Assembly (NCBI RefSeq): GCF_035222375.1
Contig: NC_085890.1
Span: 2,852,001 to 2,916,000, forward strand
Direction of reading: 5' to 3'
DNA: 64,000 nucleotides
Source: Podospora pseudocomata
Taxonomy: Eukaryota > Ascomycota > Sordariomycetes > Sordariales > Podosporaceae
Under the pieces are notes generated by a model. The model saw nothing but the letters and a program-made list of their open reading frames with translations, was not told the DNA's origin and searched no databases. Positions 23,782-35,700 of the stretch are shown in pieces (position 1 is the first letter of the stretch; every line of letters begins with the position of its first letter). Made by a program: the position numbers and the translations under genes.

Positions 23782-26289
23782 ATGCCGCCCAAACCCAAGA
23801 ACAAACGCTCGAATCGCGTTGGTCGTATCATGGACAACACGGACCGCAGGAGACAGCTGTCCGTCGCCCCATCTCCCTCACCTGCCCCCGCGGCGGCTCA
23901 GGCGAAGGGATCTTCAGGCAGTTCGGAAAAATGCAGAAACTGCGGTAGCACAGACATCCAAGAAGGAGCTTGCGCGGACTGTGGTTTGGTCCTCCGCGAA
24001 CACGACATCGTCGCCGAGATCACCTTTGGCGAGACTTCCAACGGAGCTGCCACAGTTCAAGGTAGCTATCTCGGTGCAAACCAGGGTGGCGTCCGCCCAA
24101 CTGGGATGGGACTCTCCTTTCGTCGGGTTCCCGGCGCTGGCCTCAAGGAAGCTCGTGAGCGCGCCGAGAGAGAGACCAGGGATCTCTGCAGCCAGATGGT
24201 TCACCAGCTTTCTGTGCCTCTTGATGTTGCAGACACAGCTATGGACATCTACAGGGAAGCTGTTCGTGCCAGTTACGTCAAGGGCCGCCGCAAGCACAAC
24301 GTCGCCGCTGTTTGCATGTATGCCGCCTGCCGCCTTGCAAATCAGAAACAGATCATGCTCCTCGATCTGGCCGACATCGTCAAGACAGATGTGTTCCTTC
24401 TTGGTCGCAACTACAAAGAGCTCATGAGACGGCTTCCCACATTCGACACTGGATACGACCCTCTCACACTGGAGAATCTGATCTTTCGTTTCGCCGCCAA
24501 GCTAGAGTTCCTCCATGACACCAACAAGGTCGCCAACTCGGCACTTCGCATCGCCCACCGCATGGTCAAAGACAATATCAGCATTGGTCGCCGGCCCGCG
24601 GGTATCTCTGGCGCTGCTATCATCATGGCTGCTCGCGCGCACAACTTCCGCCGCACTGTTCGGGAGGTGGTTTACGTCGCCAAGGTCACGATGGCCACTT
24701 TGCAGGAACGCATGTCCGAATTCGCCGCCGTCCCCGCTGCCAGTCTCAGCATCAAGCAGTTTATGCAAGGTGACGAGATGCACCCCGAGGCTTCTCATGA
24801 TCCCCCTGTTGTCTACAAGCAGTCCAGGGAGTGGCTCGAGAAGCACCCCAAGAGAGCCAGAAAGAGGAAGGCCTCGGACAACAGCCCAGAAGATCCCCAA
24901 GAGCCTGACCAGCAAAGCGCTCCCAAGCGTCGGAGAACTTCTGCTGATGCTGACACGCCGGACTCGGAAGCTGAAGAAGCTTCAGCTCCCCACGTGGACA
25001 GCGACGGTTTCGTGATCCCGCCCAACCCCAATGAACAACCCAAGAAGAAGCAGCTTTTGACCGATCATGAAGGTGCTCTCCTGATTGGTGGTTTGGGGGC
25101 ACCCGAGGACGGATTGGAGGAAGAGGAAGTGGAGGCGTTGCACCGGGAGTTTTACGAAGATGAGAATCCGAACAGCCACGAGTACGATGCAAGCAGCGAG
25201 ATGGCGATGGCTCAACAGCAAGGCATTGCTATTCCGGGTATGAAGGTGACGATCAAGCCCAGAGCTGGTTCCACTCCGGCTGCCAATGGCGCCCCCATCA
25301 GCGATGGGAACGCAACGAAGGGCGTCCAGGAGGAGCCCGCGCAAGGCAAGCGGGCGAAACCCACGCTTGCTATCGACTTCGACAGCCAGGATGATAATAT
25401 TGAGGCAGACATGGAGGGACTTATCGAAGATCCGGCCATTGCCCGCGTCGTTGAAGAGGTCACCCGCCTGGAACAGCAGCTCGAGAAACAGCCGGCCATT
25501 CAGGTGTCCAAGGCGATTCTAGACGAAGAGACCCCAGCCGCAGAGACTTCTACCCAGGAGGCTCCTGCTGTCGTGAATGAGCAACCCGGCGCAGCTCCGC
25601 TCAACACACCTTCCAACGAGGAATCTGAGACCAGCACTTCACCTGCCGCCTCTGCCTCCAACTCGCTTGCTGCCGATCCTCTTCTGGACCCGATTATACG
25701 GGAGGATGAGTTTGAGGATGACCCCGAGGTCATGTTCTGCCGCTTGTCCGAGGAAGATAGCAAGGTCAAGTCCCAAATTTGGTATAACCAAAACAAGGAC
25801 TGGCTTCGCCAGCTGCAGCAAAAGACGTTTGAGGCAAAGGTAGCGAGAAACAAGCCTAAGAAGAAGAGCCAGGGGAAAAAGGCTCGCATTGGAGAGGGTC
25901 AATCCGGGCCTGCTGCTTCGGCGTCGGAGGCTACGTCACAGATGCTTGCCAACCGCGCGCTCGTGATCAGCACAAAACTCAATTACGGCAACATGGACAC
26001 TCTCTTTAGCCTCAATCAGGGGGGTCCTGGCTCTGCTGGTACCCAAAGTGGCATGCCGAGTGCCACCGCCAGCAACAATGGAGCAGGGGATGATGAAGAG
26101 ATGCCCGACGATCCGGCTCCGGCTCAGGCTGCGGGTGATGAGGATCACGACACCGCCGCTGCGTACGAGGAAGAGGGTGTCGAGGAGGATTACCAACACC
26201 ATGAGGAGGAGACTTATGAGCAGGAAGACGACGAGGGTGATTATGATCAGGGAGGCCATGGGCCTGGGTTCAATCCCTGGGATGAATAA
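23782..26289 (+). CDS. BRF1: RNA polymerase III transcription factor TFIIIB subunit Brf1
   Basis: Intronless, 835 residues. Brf1 is the TFIIB-related subunit of TFIIIB, recruiting Pol III to tRNA and 5S genes with TBP and Bdp1. The N-terminal zinc ribbon has Cys51, Cys54, Cys64 and Cys67 (CRNCGSTDIQEGACADCGLV). Two cyclin-like repeats follow (about 115-320): RDLCSQMVHQLSVPLDVAD, YVKGRRKHNVAAVCMYAACR, then the second repeat with RPAGISGAAIIMAAR. The family-specific Brf1 homology block lies near residues 641-680 (DPEVMFCRLSEEDSKVKSQI, WYNQNKDWLRQLQQK), the segment that clamps TBP. Linkers and the C-terminus are acidic and disordered. The length is somewhat above yeast Brf1 (596 residues), as usual for filamentous ascomycetes. 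The start at MPPKPKNKRS is the first ATG of the frame and follows a CT-rich leader. Confidence 0.96.
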   Translation: MPPKPKNKRSNRVGRIMDNTDRRRQLSVAPSPSPAPAAAQAKGSSGSSEKCRNCGSTDIQEGACADCGLVLREHDIVAEITFGETSNGAATVQGSYLGANQGGVRPTGMGLSFRRVPGAGLKEARERAERETRDLCSQMVHQLSVPLDVADTAMDIYREAVRASYVKGRRKHNVAAVCMYAACRLANQKQIMLLDLADIVKTDVFLLGRNYKELMRRLPTFDTGYDPLTLENLIFRFAAKLEFLHDTNKVANSALRIAHRMVKDNISIGRRPAGISGAAIIMAARAHNFRRTVREVVYVAKVTMATLQERMSEFAAVPAASLSIKQFMQGDEMHPEASHDPPVVYKQSREWLEKHPKRARKRKASDNSPEDPQEPDQQSAPKRRRTSADADTPDSEAEEASAPHVDSDGFVIPPNPNEQPKKKQLLTDHEGALLIGGLGAPEDGLEEEEVEALHREFYEDENPNSHEYDASSEMAMAQQQGIAIPGMKVTIKPRAGSTPAANGAPISDGNATKGVQEEPAQGKRAKPTLAIDFDSQDDNIEADMEGLIEDPAIARVVEEVTRLEQQLEKQPAIQVSKAILDEETPAAETSTQEAPAVVNEQPGAAPLNTPSNEESETSTSPAASASNSLAADPLLDPIIREDEFEDDPEVMFCRLSEEDSKVKSQIWYNQNKDWLRQLQQKTFEAKVARNKPKKKSQGKKARIGEGQSGPAASASEATSQMLANRALVISTKLNYGNMDTLFSLNQGGPGSAGTQSGMPSATASNNGAGDDEEMPDDPAPAQAAGDEDHDTAAAYEEEGVEEDYQHHEEETYEQEDDEGDYDQGGHGPGFNPWDE

Positions 26290-28285
26290 AGCGGAGGGGA
26301 GGCGCAAGAGATAGAGTGTTTCAGCGAGTTTGAGTTTTTTCCACCAAGATACCCAGCGCCCGATGTATCGAGGCGATTCACAGCGCAACTTTTGTTTTTT
26401 TTGTAGATTGGACAAAGGTTTGGAGTCTGGGGTTGTTTATAGACACGGTAGGGAGGAAATGGGATAGAACAGGGCTGTTTTTGAGGGTTATTGTTAGAGG
26501 GATGGATATACCCGCGACTTTTATGGGCTATTATTGCATGCAGGATATTGTACCATTTCATGGAGGGAGATGAATTTGGGGGCGATCAGTGGATTTGGGG
26601 GGCTTTCTTTTTCCTTCCCCGGAGGGCACTGCTATTCGATTCGGTTTCGTTGTTACTGCAGTCATCTCTCAGAGGGTGGGAGGGATCAGGGAAGGGTGTA
26701 TGCATATAAAGCAAAAAAACAAAACAAAAAAAATTATTATATTGTTATAAATCTTTTGGTTGATGGGTGATGTGAACGTGGCGCAGACTGCAAGGCTAGC
26801 AACCTGGAAGTGGCTTGGGGTGATTTACTTTTGCTCTCTGTGATGGTGATTATAAGGTGTGTAATAATGCCATCTCTGTGGTGCCAACGCTTGTTGGCTG
26901 CAGTGTGCTTGCTTCTTCTCGCCGTTGGTAGTAGTTGAGTCTGAGTCTGGGAGAAGATGTTGGCCATCCCTCTTGGGTCTGTCTGTCACATGCGGCAACA
27001 TAAGTACACCACAGCCCATCTGTGGTTGTTGAGGCTCTTTCTCTCGCCGTGCCAGCGGTCAAGCTTTTGTACATGCCTTTTCTTGATTTTGATATTCCTG
27101 TCGCCAAGGGCGTCTCTTCTCATGGTGAGACAGTTAAGATGAGATGTCAAGCAGCTTGCTATGTAATGGAGATGGAATGGCTGCTTATTGCATTTTCTGC
27201 GGTGAGTATCGCGAGGTGAGAACAACACGGGCATGGTTGATGGCTGAGAAGTTGGAGGCTGGTGAGGTCTGCGGGGGTGCAGCCTTCCATCTCGGTCGCT
27301 GATACTCGGAGTTTGGGGATTGGCAGAAGCAAGAGTGAACTCTTCCCAGGAGCTTGGGTACCCCGTCTGTGCGCAACGAACCTGCGATCGATCGGTAGCC
27401 GTTCGTTTTAACAAGGACCTTTGCGTTCGCCCTGCCACACCCATCCCTCATCATCGACGATGCAAGGCGTACCGAAGGCTGCCGTCCCCCGGGGTCCGTG
27501 ATCTGGGAGGGGGACCGGGATTGCCGATCAATGTGGAATTCGGTGTCAGATTGCATCTCCCCTTGGTGGCTTTTTGGGTCAGTGTGGGGAACCCCGGACA
27601 GATGGTGAGATAGTCACGATGGTACTGTACTGGCTGATGAAGGGTATCACAAATGGCGTCATGATTCCCACGACTTCACTTTGCGGTCTCGGTATCCAGC
27701 AGCACACATGAGTAAGGATTATTGGATCTTATCGACCATGCCCAGATCCTGAACAGCGGGCCCTGCGCTCAGCTACGGAGCTCCAGGGGAAAGTCCGTCA
27801 ATTCCTGACATCAGCTACCGGGAGCTTGTTTATTTTGGCGTCCCAGTTCCTTCACCAACGCTCTACATTAGCTTCAGCAGGATCGGGAGGTGTGGTTGCT
27901 CAGGTAGGTACGAAAGGTTAAATGTTCCCCAAGCTCTCGACAAATTCACTTGGGGGCTAACGGCTTTTTGTACCACAGGAGCGGCACCGGTTGCAGCACA
28001 AAAAGTTACTCCGGTCCCTCTTCCGAAGGAGCCAGAAAGTACATGAAGAGCCGGATACAAAAGGCTGTTGGGCTTGAAGACATTGACTCGATTGGGTAAG
28101 ACACCGCCGAAGGAGCCGACTGAGAGTAATACTCCGAATAAATCCCCCGAGTCAACCGGCGACCACCGAGAGAGCTAGCTACGACTTTGTTGCAGCACTC
28201 GACTTGGCTACCCGAAGATACTCACCTCGTCAAAATACTCTCAACCACGAGAAGCGATATACATCCCAGGTCACGAATAACAACA
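26290..28285. other. 2.0 kb gene-free stretch
   Basis: Begins with the BRF1 3' UTR (several poly-T and poly-A runs up to 26740). Open frames up to about 150 codons are present but look like chance frames. No tRNA, 5S or other RNA gene was recognised. Confidence 0.5.
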
Positions 28286-29128
28286 ATGGAGCGACCGACG
28301 ACGAAACCGGCGCTCAAGCCTATCTACCCTCCCAGTCACATCAACATCTGCTCACCCTTCACCCCGAAAGAATACACATGCTGCCACTGCGACAACACCA
28401 GCAATTTCCTTGTCTTCTCCCAAGACAGACGGGTTAGCTCCTGTCCCCACGCCCACGATCCCCAGACCTGTGTCCCGAGCCATCATCACAGCAATGCCCC
28501 GCAAGGATGCCAGATGAGAGACCACCTCGGCCGACCCCCGCTCAAGCTCCGAATCCCAGCTGCTTTCACCTGCGCGACGTGCAAGAATCAAAACAGCATC
28601 TTCAAGATCATGGCACAAGAGCAGGTGACGTGTAAATGTGGTGCACCTTACTTGGAAGCTGTATATGATCAATATGGACAGATCCTTTTATGGCCTGGGC
28701 TGAGGGGTGATGCCGCTATTGACGAGCTCTCGGACCCGAAGAAGGTAGCTGAACTCAGATGGAGGTTGATTGAGATGGGAGGGATGCCTTGGGTGGAGGA
28801 TGAGACTAGGTTGCGGAAATGGGTTGAGGAGCAAGAGGCATTGGAGGGTTTGCAGAAGGCCGAGTTTGTCAGGCGGTGGATGACGAGGCAGAAGGAGGAG
28901 GCGAGAGCGGCGCTGGGGACGTTGAAGGGTTTGGGACCCGGCTCGCCGGGGCTTTCGCCTTCGGGGTCACCTTCGCCTTCACCTTCGCCCTCGCCGTCAT
29001 TGGAAAATGGGAAGGGGGAGGAGAGTTGGGATAGGCTGTTCAAGGTCGTTCCAAAACATCAGATTGAGTGTGTGGAGACCAAGGATTCTTTGGATGATGG
29101 GCTGGCTGAGTTGAGTGTGGTTGAGTAG
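28286..29128 (+). CDS. Cys-rich, putative zinc-binding protein of unknown function
   Basis: Intronless, 280 residues, starting at MERPTTKPALKPIYPP; the frame is open upstream but has no earlier ATG. The N-terminal half carries paired cysteines: CCHCDNTSNF with SCPHAHDPQTC, then CATCKNQNSIFKI with VTCKCG, suggesting two small zinc ribbons. A helical, charged middle (EDETRLRKWVEEQEALEGLQ) follows, then a Ser-Pro repeat tail (SPSPSPSPSPS) near residue 245. This layout occurs in many Sordariomycete proteins of unknown role that cluster in variable genome regions. No catalytic motif is visible. The coding frame is convincing by composition; the role is not known. Confidence 0.7.
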   Translation: MERPTTKPALKPIYPPSHINICSPFTPKEYTCCHCDNTSNFLVFSQDRRVSSCPHAHDPQTCVPSHHHSNAPQGCQMRDHLGRPPLKLRIPAAFTCATCKNQNSIFKIMAQEQVTCKCGAPYLEAVYDQYGQILLWPGLRGDAAIDELSDPKKVAELRWRLIEMGGMPWVEDETRLRKWVEEQEALEGLQKAEFVRRWMTRQKEEARAALGTLKGLGPGSPGLSPSGSPSPSPSPSPSLENGKGEESWDRLFKVVPKHQIECVETKDSLDDGLAELSVVE

Positions 29129-29781
29129 GGGCCGTGGATGAGGGTATAATGTGAATAGGGTTGCATGGAGACGGCGTTATGGCGTTCTAAAGGTTGATCT
29201 TGATACCCTTTTTGCTGCACGCTACTTGGGAGGTCCCGTGGTTTCTGGCTATTTTCAGGGGCGAAATTTTACAATATCTGAGGTCTCTACATGTCATATG
29301 ATCTTTTGGATAATATTCTATTTCATCTTTACCCATGTCAAGAAGGGCATGGCAGTCTATGTCTTTTCACTCAGCTGGGTACCAAACGGTATCGACTGGG
29401 AAAATTGAGTTTACCACATGTGCACATCTTGTCCACCCACCAAACTCAAAAACAAAGTTTGTCTCCTTAATATTTAAACTTGACACACCGAGCAACTTCC
29501 CATCCCAAAATCCCGTCTTTTTCTTCACTGCCATCCGAACCTCCGCTTAGTAGCACCCCTGTGGACAGAAAATAAGGGACTGCGATGAAATATTAAAGCC
29601 TTCAAAGATAGTTAGGACACTTCTTAAACATCTAAGAAGACCTTTCGACTATCCCCGAAGGACTATAACACATATTTAACGCCTATTTTTTTTTTTAATT
29701 TTTTTTATTTATTTGAAGGCGTACCAACCAAACCCCTGCTCCTCCTTCATATCCATCGGGGCGTCAGTTCATAACATCAAG

Positions 29782-30315
29782 ATGGAGCAACAAGCCCTCG
29801 TCGAGCCCGAACCAGATGATTACAGCGCACCAGACCTCGCTTTCTTCCCAGGCTATCCACACCTGAAAATCGGGGCTCCAATCAAACTAAAATCCAAATT
29901 TAACACAAACGAAGAGGATCAGAAACCTAATACCACCACCACCACCACCACCACCACCCGTCGCATCTCCCACCCAGGCATTACCGCCATCAAAAAACTC
30001 AAACTCAAACTCTACAACAGCCATTACCACCGCGCCCAAATCGCCTTGTACTCGAGTAAGTTGGTGAAGTACTCCCGGGAGTACTACGCCGCCGAAGCAG
30101 AGATGCTCCTCGCCAAGGAAAAGAAACTGTTATCGCGAGCGGCATACTTTTCCAAAAAGGCGAGAGAGTTTGAGAGGAGGGTGGCAGATGCAGATATCAC
30201 CAGGGCCGAGAAAGACAGGTTTGAGAAGAGGGAGATAGGGTACGAGATCATGGCGGATAAATTACGCCAGCAACGCGAGGCGGGCCAAGGAGGGGGCTTA
30301 TACCTTTGCGGTTAA
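29782..30315 (+). CDS. Small helical protein with poly-Thr tract, unknown function
   Basis: Predicted 177 residues from the first ATG at 29782 (MEQQALVEPEPDDYSAPDL). Residues about 56-65 are a run of threonines encoded by ACC repeats. The C-terminal 100 residues are Lys/Arg/Glu/Ala-rich and would form long helices (YYAAEAEMLLAKEKKLLSRA, KKAREFERRVADADITRAE). It ends GGLYLCG just before a purine-rich stretch that continues with coding-like bias, so the present stop may truncate an older, longer frame. A T-run (29687-29712) precedes it. No family is recognised. It could be a lineage-specific gene or a decaying one. Confidence 0.5.
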   Translation: MEQQALVEPEPDDYSAPDLAFFPGYPHLKIGAPIKLKSKFNTNEEDQKPNTTTTTTTTTRRISHPGITAIKKLKLKLYNSHYHRAQIALYSSKLVKYSREYYAAEAEMLLAKEKKLLSRAAYFSKKAREFERRVADADITRAEKDRFEKREIGYEIMADKLRQQREAGQGGGLYLCG

Positions 30316-31306
30316 GGCGATGGAGGAGACGAGTTAATGCAAGGAGGAGACGAGGGAGTGGTGGAAGAGGGAGTGTGAGGAGGCGGTTGGGGAGGGCTAT
30401 GGAGGTGGGGGAGTAGGGGAGGTATAGATCTGCCATCTCAAGACTTTCAGCACCTGACAATATAAGGTACACAACTTACCTATGGCGGTGTGATGCCCAT
30501 CATTTGTGCCTACCCTATAACGTGCTCAGGATCAAGATCGACGACCAACTAGTGGACCGTCGTCTGGCCTGCACCACCCGCTGCATCATGCAGCTGTCGG
30601 ATCCAGGTGCGGCATCTTACATACAGCCTGCAGCCATGCCGTTACTAATGCATCAGATCCATCTGAGCCCATGGTCCCGGAGGTAGGCTATCTATGTCAT
30701 ATCCTACTCAGACATGCGACAAATATCGAAGTGCATGTCATGTTGTCCTTGTTGTCGTCGTCAACCTGTGGTTTCAACGTCTTGGTCAGACCTGCCAACT
30801 CTCCCACGGCCAGCACCAGACAGAGCAGAACACGCCTTCAGACCGGCACGTCTCTCGGCCTCTCTCTCTCTACAGCTCAGTCAGGCAAAGTGAAACAGTC
30901 CAAACCAGGATTCAAGGCCCCTAACCTGCTTCTGGATTTTGAGCTCCTAGCCATGTTAGTGTCAGTTTGAGTAGGGTCCGTCCGTATTGCTTACGAGGGC
31001 TTGAACACTACCTATCTTCTTCTGCTTTTATGCACCTATCCGTGTGAATGTAGATGTCACCCAGAGTCCACAATGGCTATAAGCGTTGGTATGGACTCCG
31101 TACGTCTTGGTGGGAATTGGCTGGGGAATCCAATAGAGGAACAAGAGCTGAGAGCTTCCAAAGAAACAGACCAAATGCCGCCCCCCCACCGGAGCTGGTC
31201 CAAGTCGAAGGAAGGGAAGTTGCAGATGTCTCCCACATGCATGGACCAGGGTTCCACCCATCATCGGGCACCGATGGCCAGCGCTCGCCGTTCTTCCTGG
31301 TCGAGG
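30316..31306. other. 1.0 kb gene-free stretch at the edge of the accessory region
   Basis: No supportable gene. Beyond this point the window becomes rich in transposon relics. Confidence 0.5.
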
Positions 31307-31641
31307 TGTGACGAGCGCCTATCCAGAACCTCTGAAAGGGATACTGGTTGAAGGCACTTCTGAATAATCCTGGTTCGGTGCAGCTAAACAGTGCACAACA
31401 AGATGTCTCAATGTAAACACAAGATACCGTGAATACAAGCGTGAATTGGATACTGCAGAACTGTCTATCTACACCAGCCAGCTCCTCCATATATATAGAC
31501 CTCGTGGTCTCCTGGATCATGAACCCTTGGCAATGATCCCACAGGTAAGGCTACTCCCGTCCTGATTGGTTCTACTAGCGATTGGCTGTGCGCGTTGCGC
31601 CCCGCACACGGTCTGGCTTGCCTGTTGGCTTAACTGTGACA
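31307..31641 (+). mobile_element. Solo LTR-like fossil of an LTR retrotransposon
   Basis: A 335-bp stretch starts TGTGACGA and ends TGTGACA. It shares several blocks, in the same order, with the LTR copies near 57.2-58.2 kb: CCTCTGAAAGGGATAC near the start, GGTTCGGTGCAG, AAACACAAG with ATACCGTGAATACAAG, and a TATATATAGACC TATA-like box. No internal coding region is attached, so it looks like a solo LTR, family unplaced (copia-like size). It is diverged from the other copies, suggesting an old insertion; a clear target duplication is not visible. Confidence 0.6.
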
Positions 31642-32753
31642 ATATAGGAGTTATTTCGTATATGTCACGGCGCTGGTTGGTTCCATACTGCCACGTGCCC
31701 CACCTACCCGGTCTGGCAAGATGGGTTGCTCCTGTGGGTGCTTATTGCTGAGTGCAAGGCCACAGGATTGCAATTCCTTTCTTTCTTTCTTCTTTAGATC
31801 AAAATCCTATGAATAAGCAATTTCTTTACTTGTGCCTTTGCCTCTTTGACACCTCTCAGCCTTGTCACCGGGCCGCTGGCGAGCGGCGCAGTAGCAGGGC
31901 GGTAGATGATGAGTTTAGTTGGTGGTAATAGGTAATAGTTGAGGTAGGCCAAGAGGAGGACGCAACAGTCCAGAGTTCATAAGATTATTTATTACAAGTA
32001 GAAGTTACAGGGGTTTACAGGGCGCAACTCGGCGAATAGCAGGCGGTCTTGGAAACCCTGGCGGGAGACCAGCTAGGCTAATTAACTATTAGTAGTTGCA
32101 GCGAACAGGCAAGACGGGCTCCGTCTCCGACAGAAGTACCCGCGTTGGGAACAGACTGGAGACGTTGCCGCTGGCATGGCCCTGCAGTGGAAAAGAAGAA
32201 ACAAAATAGACTCCGGAGAGACGGCAGGGAGAATTGTGGACGGGGGCGCGTGGGTGCTGGCCTCGTATCGATGTCCGTGGATTCATCAGGTCAACTTCAC
32301 ATCCGATGAGTGACATCGTAAAATGAACAAAATCGATGTGTTGTACGTAGAATAACCTGTCTCAAAGATATCGGAATGTTGCGGAAGGTTGTGCGAGAGT
32401 GAGGAGCCCGCAAGCTCAACAAGGCTTTAATCACACCACTGTGCGCCTTGAGAATGGGACGCGCTGGTGGCCGTAGGCCAATGGGATACCATCAATCTTC
32501 TCCGACGGCTGTGTCTGAACTGGTGCGGGGATTCGAGTGCCCCACACTCACCCTCCCCATCATAGGTACCTAGGCATCAGGGTAGGTACCCAACCTATCA
32601 CCAGTTGCCTGCCCTCATGTTTTCCAGTTTCTATCTGGTGCTCTCCTCCACCACCTAGCTGAAAGCACAGCACTTCTCGTGAACTCGTAGATCAGCGACG
32701 CTGCTACCAACCCATCACTCTTCAAACTCAACTACGCCAAATCAAACGGCCTG
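31642..32753. other. 1.1 kb gene-free stretch upstream of the GHKL-HET gene
   Basis: Contains the promoter of the large gene starting at 32754. From about 31863 (TGTCACCGGG) to 32309 (GAGTGACA) the ends are inverted-repeat-like and an AATAAA-like A/T patch lies between, so an old LTR or other element remnant is possible but unproven. TAGGTACC-type motifs recur near 32563-32592. Confidence 0.35.
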
Positions 32754-35700
32754 ATGTGGCTGGCAGAACGGCTGGCCCGCGCGGTAACGGGTCGCGACGC
32801 CCTTACCCAACATGACTCTACGGTTGCTGAGGTGTCCCGCCTGACACCAGTCTCGACCGCTGACGCTGAGCGCCACATATTGAGAATAAGAGGCTCCAAA
32901 GGCGTGGGCCACCCTACTGGACATCCAAAGGACCAACAGGGAATCGTGAAGTTGTAAGGCAAACCCCTGCCCCCCCGCCATCGTCACAACTACGTTCTAA
33001 TTCATCACAGGCTTGCAAATAACATGTACCGGCGGCCCTCCCATTTCTTATGGGAGCTGATACAGAATATTGATGACAACAACTACGTCGCCCATGAACC
33101 CACACTAACCATCACGTACAAGAACCGGGTGCTTCGTTTTGATTCCAACGAGACTGGGTTCACGATGGAAGACGTGGAAGCCATCTGCAGCATGGGCAAC
33201 AGCTCCAAAACCCGCAACCCGAGCAGTCGCATCGGCCGGAAAGGGATTGGCTTCAAGTCTGTTTTCAAGGTTTCTGAATCCGTGTATATCGCATCTGGGT
33301 TCTATTCATTCCAGTTCGATGCTAGGCAGAGTCTCGGCATGATGATACCGGTGTGGTCAGCGTTTCCGGAAGAGCGCATGGCTGGGTGGACATCGCTCCT
33401 CTTCCAGCTTTCTCCGAGGTGCGATGTCAATGAAATTCTTCAGGAACTCGAGAGATTGAATTCCAGGAGCATACTTTTTCTTCGGAGACTGAGAAGAGTG
33501 CATGTCCGCATTGTCTACGAGGGCATAGATGGCAGAGAGTTTAATTCCGATTTTACACGGCCGCACATCACCTGCAAGCCTGGCGAATTACAGACCCTTC
33601 ATCTCTCGGACACTGAGCAGTCTCCTCTTGTGCTTTACAGACATGGAATATCCGGGTTGCCATCGACGGATCCAGGCGTGAGCAACGAGCAGTCAGACAT
33701 ATTCTTGGTCTTTCCACAACCCCGCTCCCTGAGCTCAAATGCTACGTGCTTCACGTTTGCTTTTCTTCCCATCCGAGATTATGGATTCAGGGTCCGTCAA
33801 GCAGTAATCCCACTCTTTCCAGAGCCTCTGATTAACTGACGCGGATGCAGTTCGTTTGCCATGCCGACTTTGATCTCGTTGCCAACCGTGAAGATGTCGA
33901 CCTGTCTTCAGCCCGCAATCAAGCGCTCTTGCGCGACCTCCCCAAAGCGTTCCTCGGAGCGGTTGACTCACTTAATACTGGACAACTTCGCTACATCTGG
34001 CCATATTACCTTCCGTTCCCAACAACGGACAGCTTCTTCGAGCCCCTTCCACGAGAGATCATTAGCCTGTTGTCTCGAACACCCGTGTTGGAGTCGGGTA
34101 CCGGGCACCTCATGGCGCCAGAAAAGCTCACTTGGGTTCCCCACCTGTACACTGATCACCATGACAGGCCATTAATCCCCCAAGAATATTCTACGTTATT
34201 CTATCTATCCCAAAGTTATCATGCAGATCTACGGGAGCAAATCATGCAGCTTGGTGTCAATGTTCTCTCAGAAACACAGTTTATCAACGAGCTGAATTTC
34301 TTAATTACGAACAAAACGCACAACTTTCGGTCAATGCCCGATTCCTGGCACGCGAAGATCTGTAAAGTGCTGTGTGACCTTCTCGAGAACAATATGGGCG
34401 ATATATTGAAACTCGAGATCATCCCGCTACGGGACGGCCGATGGGTCTCCGCGCAGTCAGAAGATTTAGTCCTTCCTCTCAACAATGACGACTTGTTTAT
34501 ACCCAAAGGACTTGGGTTGGCAGAGATTGACCCTCAAGCTGCGAGGAATCCTCACAGAAGGCGGCTAGCAGAGAGCTTAGGTGCAAGGAGGCTTGAAAAG
34601 GCAGAGGTCTGCGCGAGGATATTAGAAGCACATCAGGTACGGTCCAGTAACGATGTGAAAAATGCTTCACATTTCGTCTTAATAAGCCACGCTCAGTTTC
34701 TCTACCGGGCTGGGTGGATAGCAGGACGGACGAAGCCCGATCTCTGGCTTGTTGCGGAGAATCTCCGCCCCTGTCGAGCTTCGCGAATTTATGTGCGCTC
34801 CGACGACCAATTCTCTGCCGGCCAACTCTTGGCCGCGCACAACCACTCATTCGTTTTTCTGCACGAAGAGGCTTCACCACAACTTACCAATTACCCAAAC
34901 TGGATCGATTGGATGCAGCTAAATCTTGGCGTCTCCGTCTTCCCTCGTCTCGTCGACTTTAGCGGCCACGACGATGTGAGCTTTGTCCTCTCCGCCGATT
35001 TTCGATTGCTGGCTGGGCAGTCAGAGAGTAATGAGTGGCTTGAGCTGCTTTGTCGAAGGTGGAAACACTACCGCTATTATTTAGTGGATGACGCAGAGCC
35101 CGGGTCGGAAGTGATGCCCCTGGCCGAGTCAGAAGAAGCGGCCTTGAAAGCGTCAAGGCAGCGCTTGAGATCGGAGCTGGCGACCTTGAGTGTCCTTTGC
35201 ATCCATGGTAATATCGGCCGCTCTCTAGAAAGGACTTTTCTCCCACGGAAAAGCGTTCTGTCTGGCCTAGATGCATTATGTCCCTCATCAGAAACGCCTG
35301 GGTCCTACGTTCTTGCCGGCATTCCAGACCCAGAAGATGTGGTATGGAATGTTTTGAAGTACTTTGGAGTGCAGATTTCACTGAACGCAGACGCTTACAT
35401 CACACGCCTACGACAGTTGCAACACGCAGACGCAACACGAGATGAAGTATCTAGACTCTACCAACATCTCCATGTAAGTCTAGCTGGTGAAAATGGAGGC
35501 TATGCTAGGTAGGTATGGCGACGCTGTCTAATTTTGTGGTACTGAAGCTAACGAGCCGAAACAGAGAAGCATTTTCAAAGCTTAAGCTCCTGTTCCTCCC
35601 ACAAGGAAACTCAGTTTCCGTGCCCGTCTGGCTCAGCACCGATGACTGCGTGTGGGACGGCCCGGACTGCTTGGAACGGACGCCACGCATCATCCAGCAC

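Noticed and set aside
31863-32311. Possible second type of LTR with TGTCAC...GTGACA ends
   Set aside because: No matching target duplication and no second copy in the window, so it is mentioned only in the intergenic entry.
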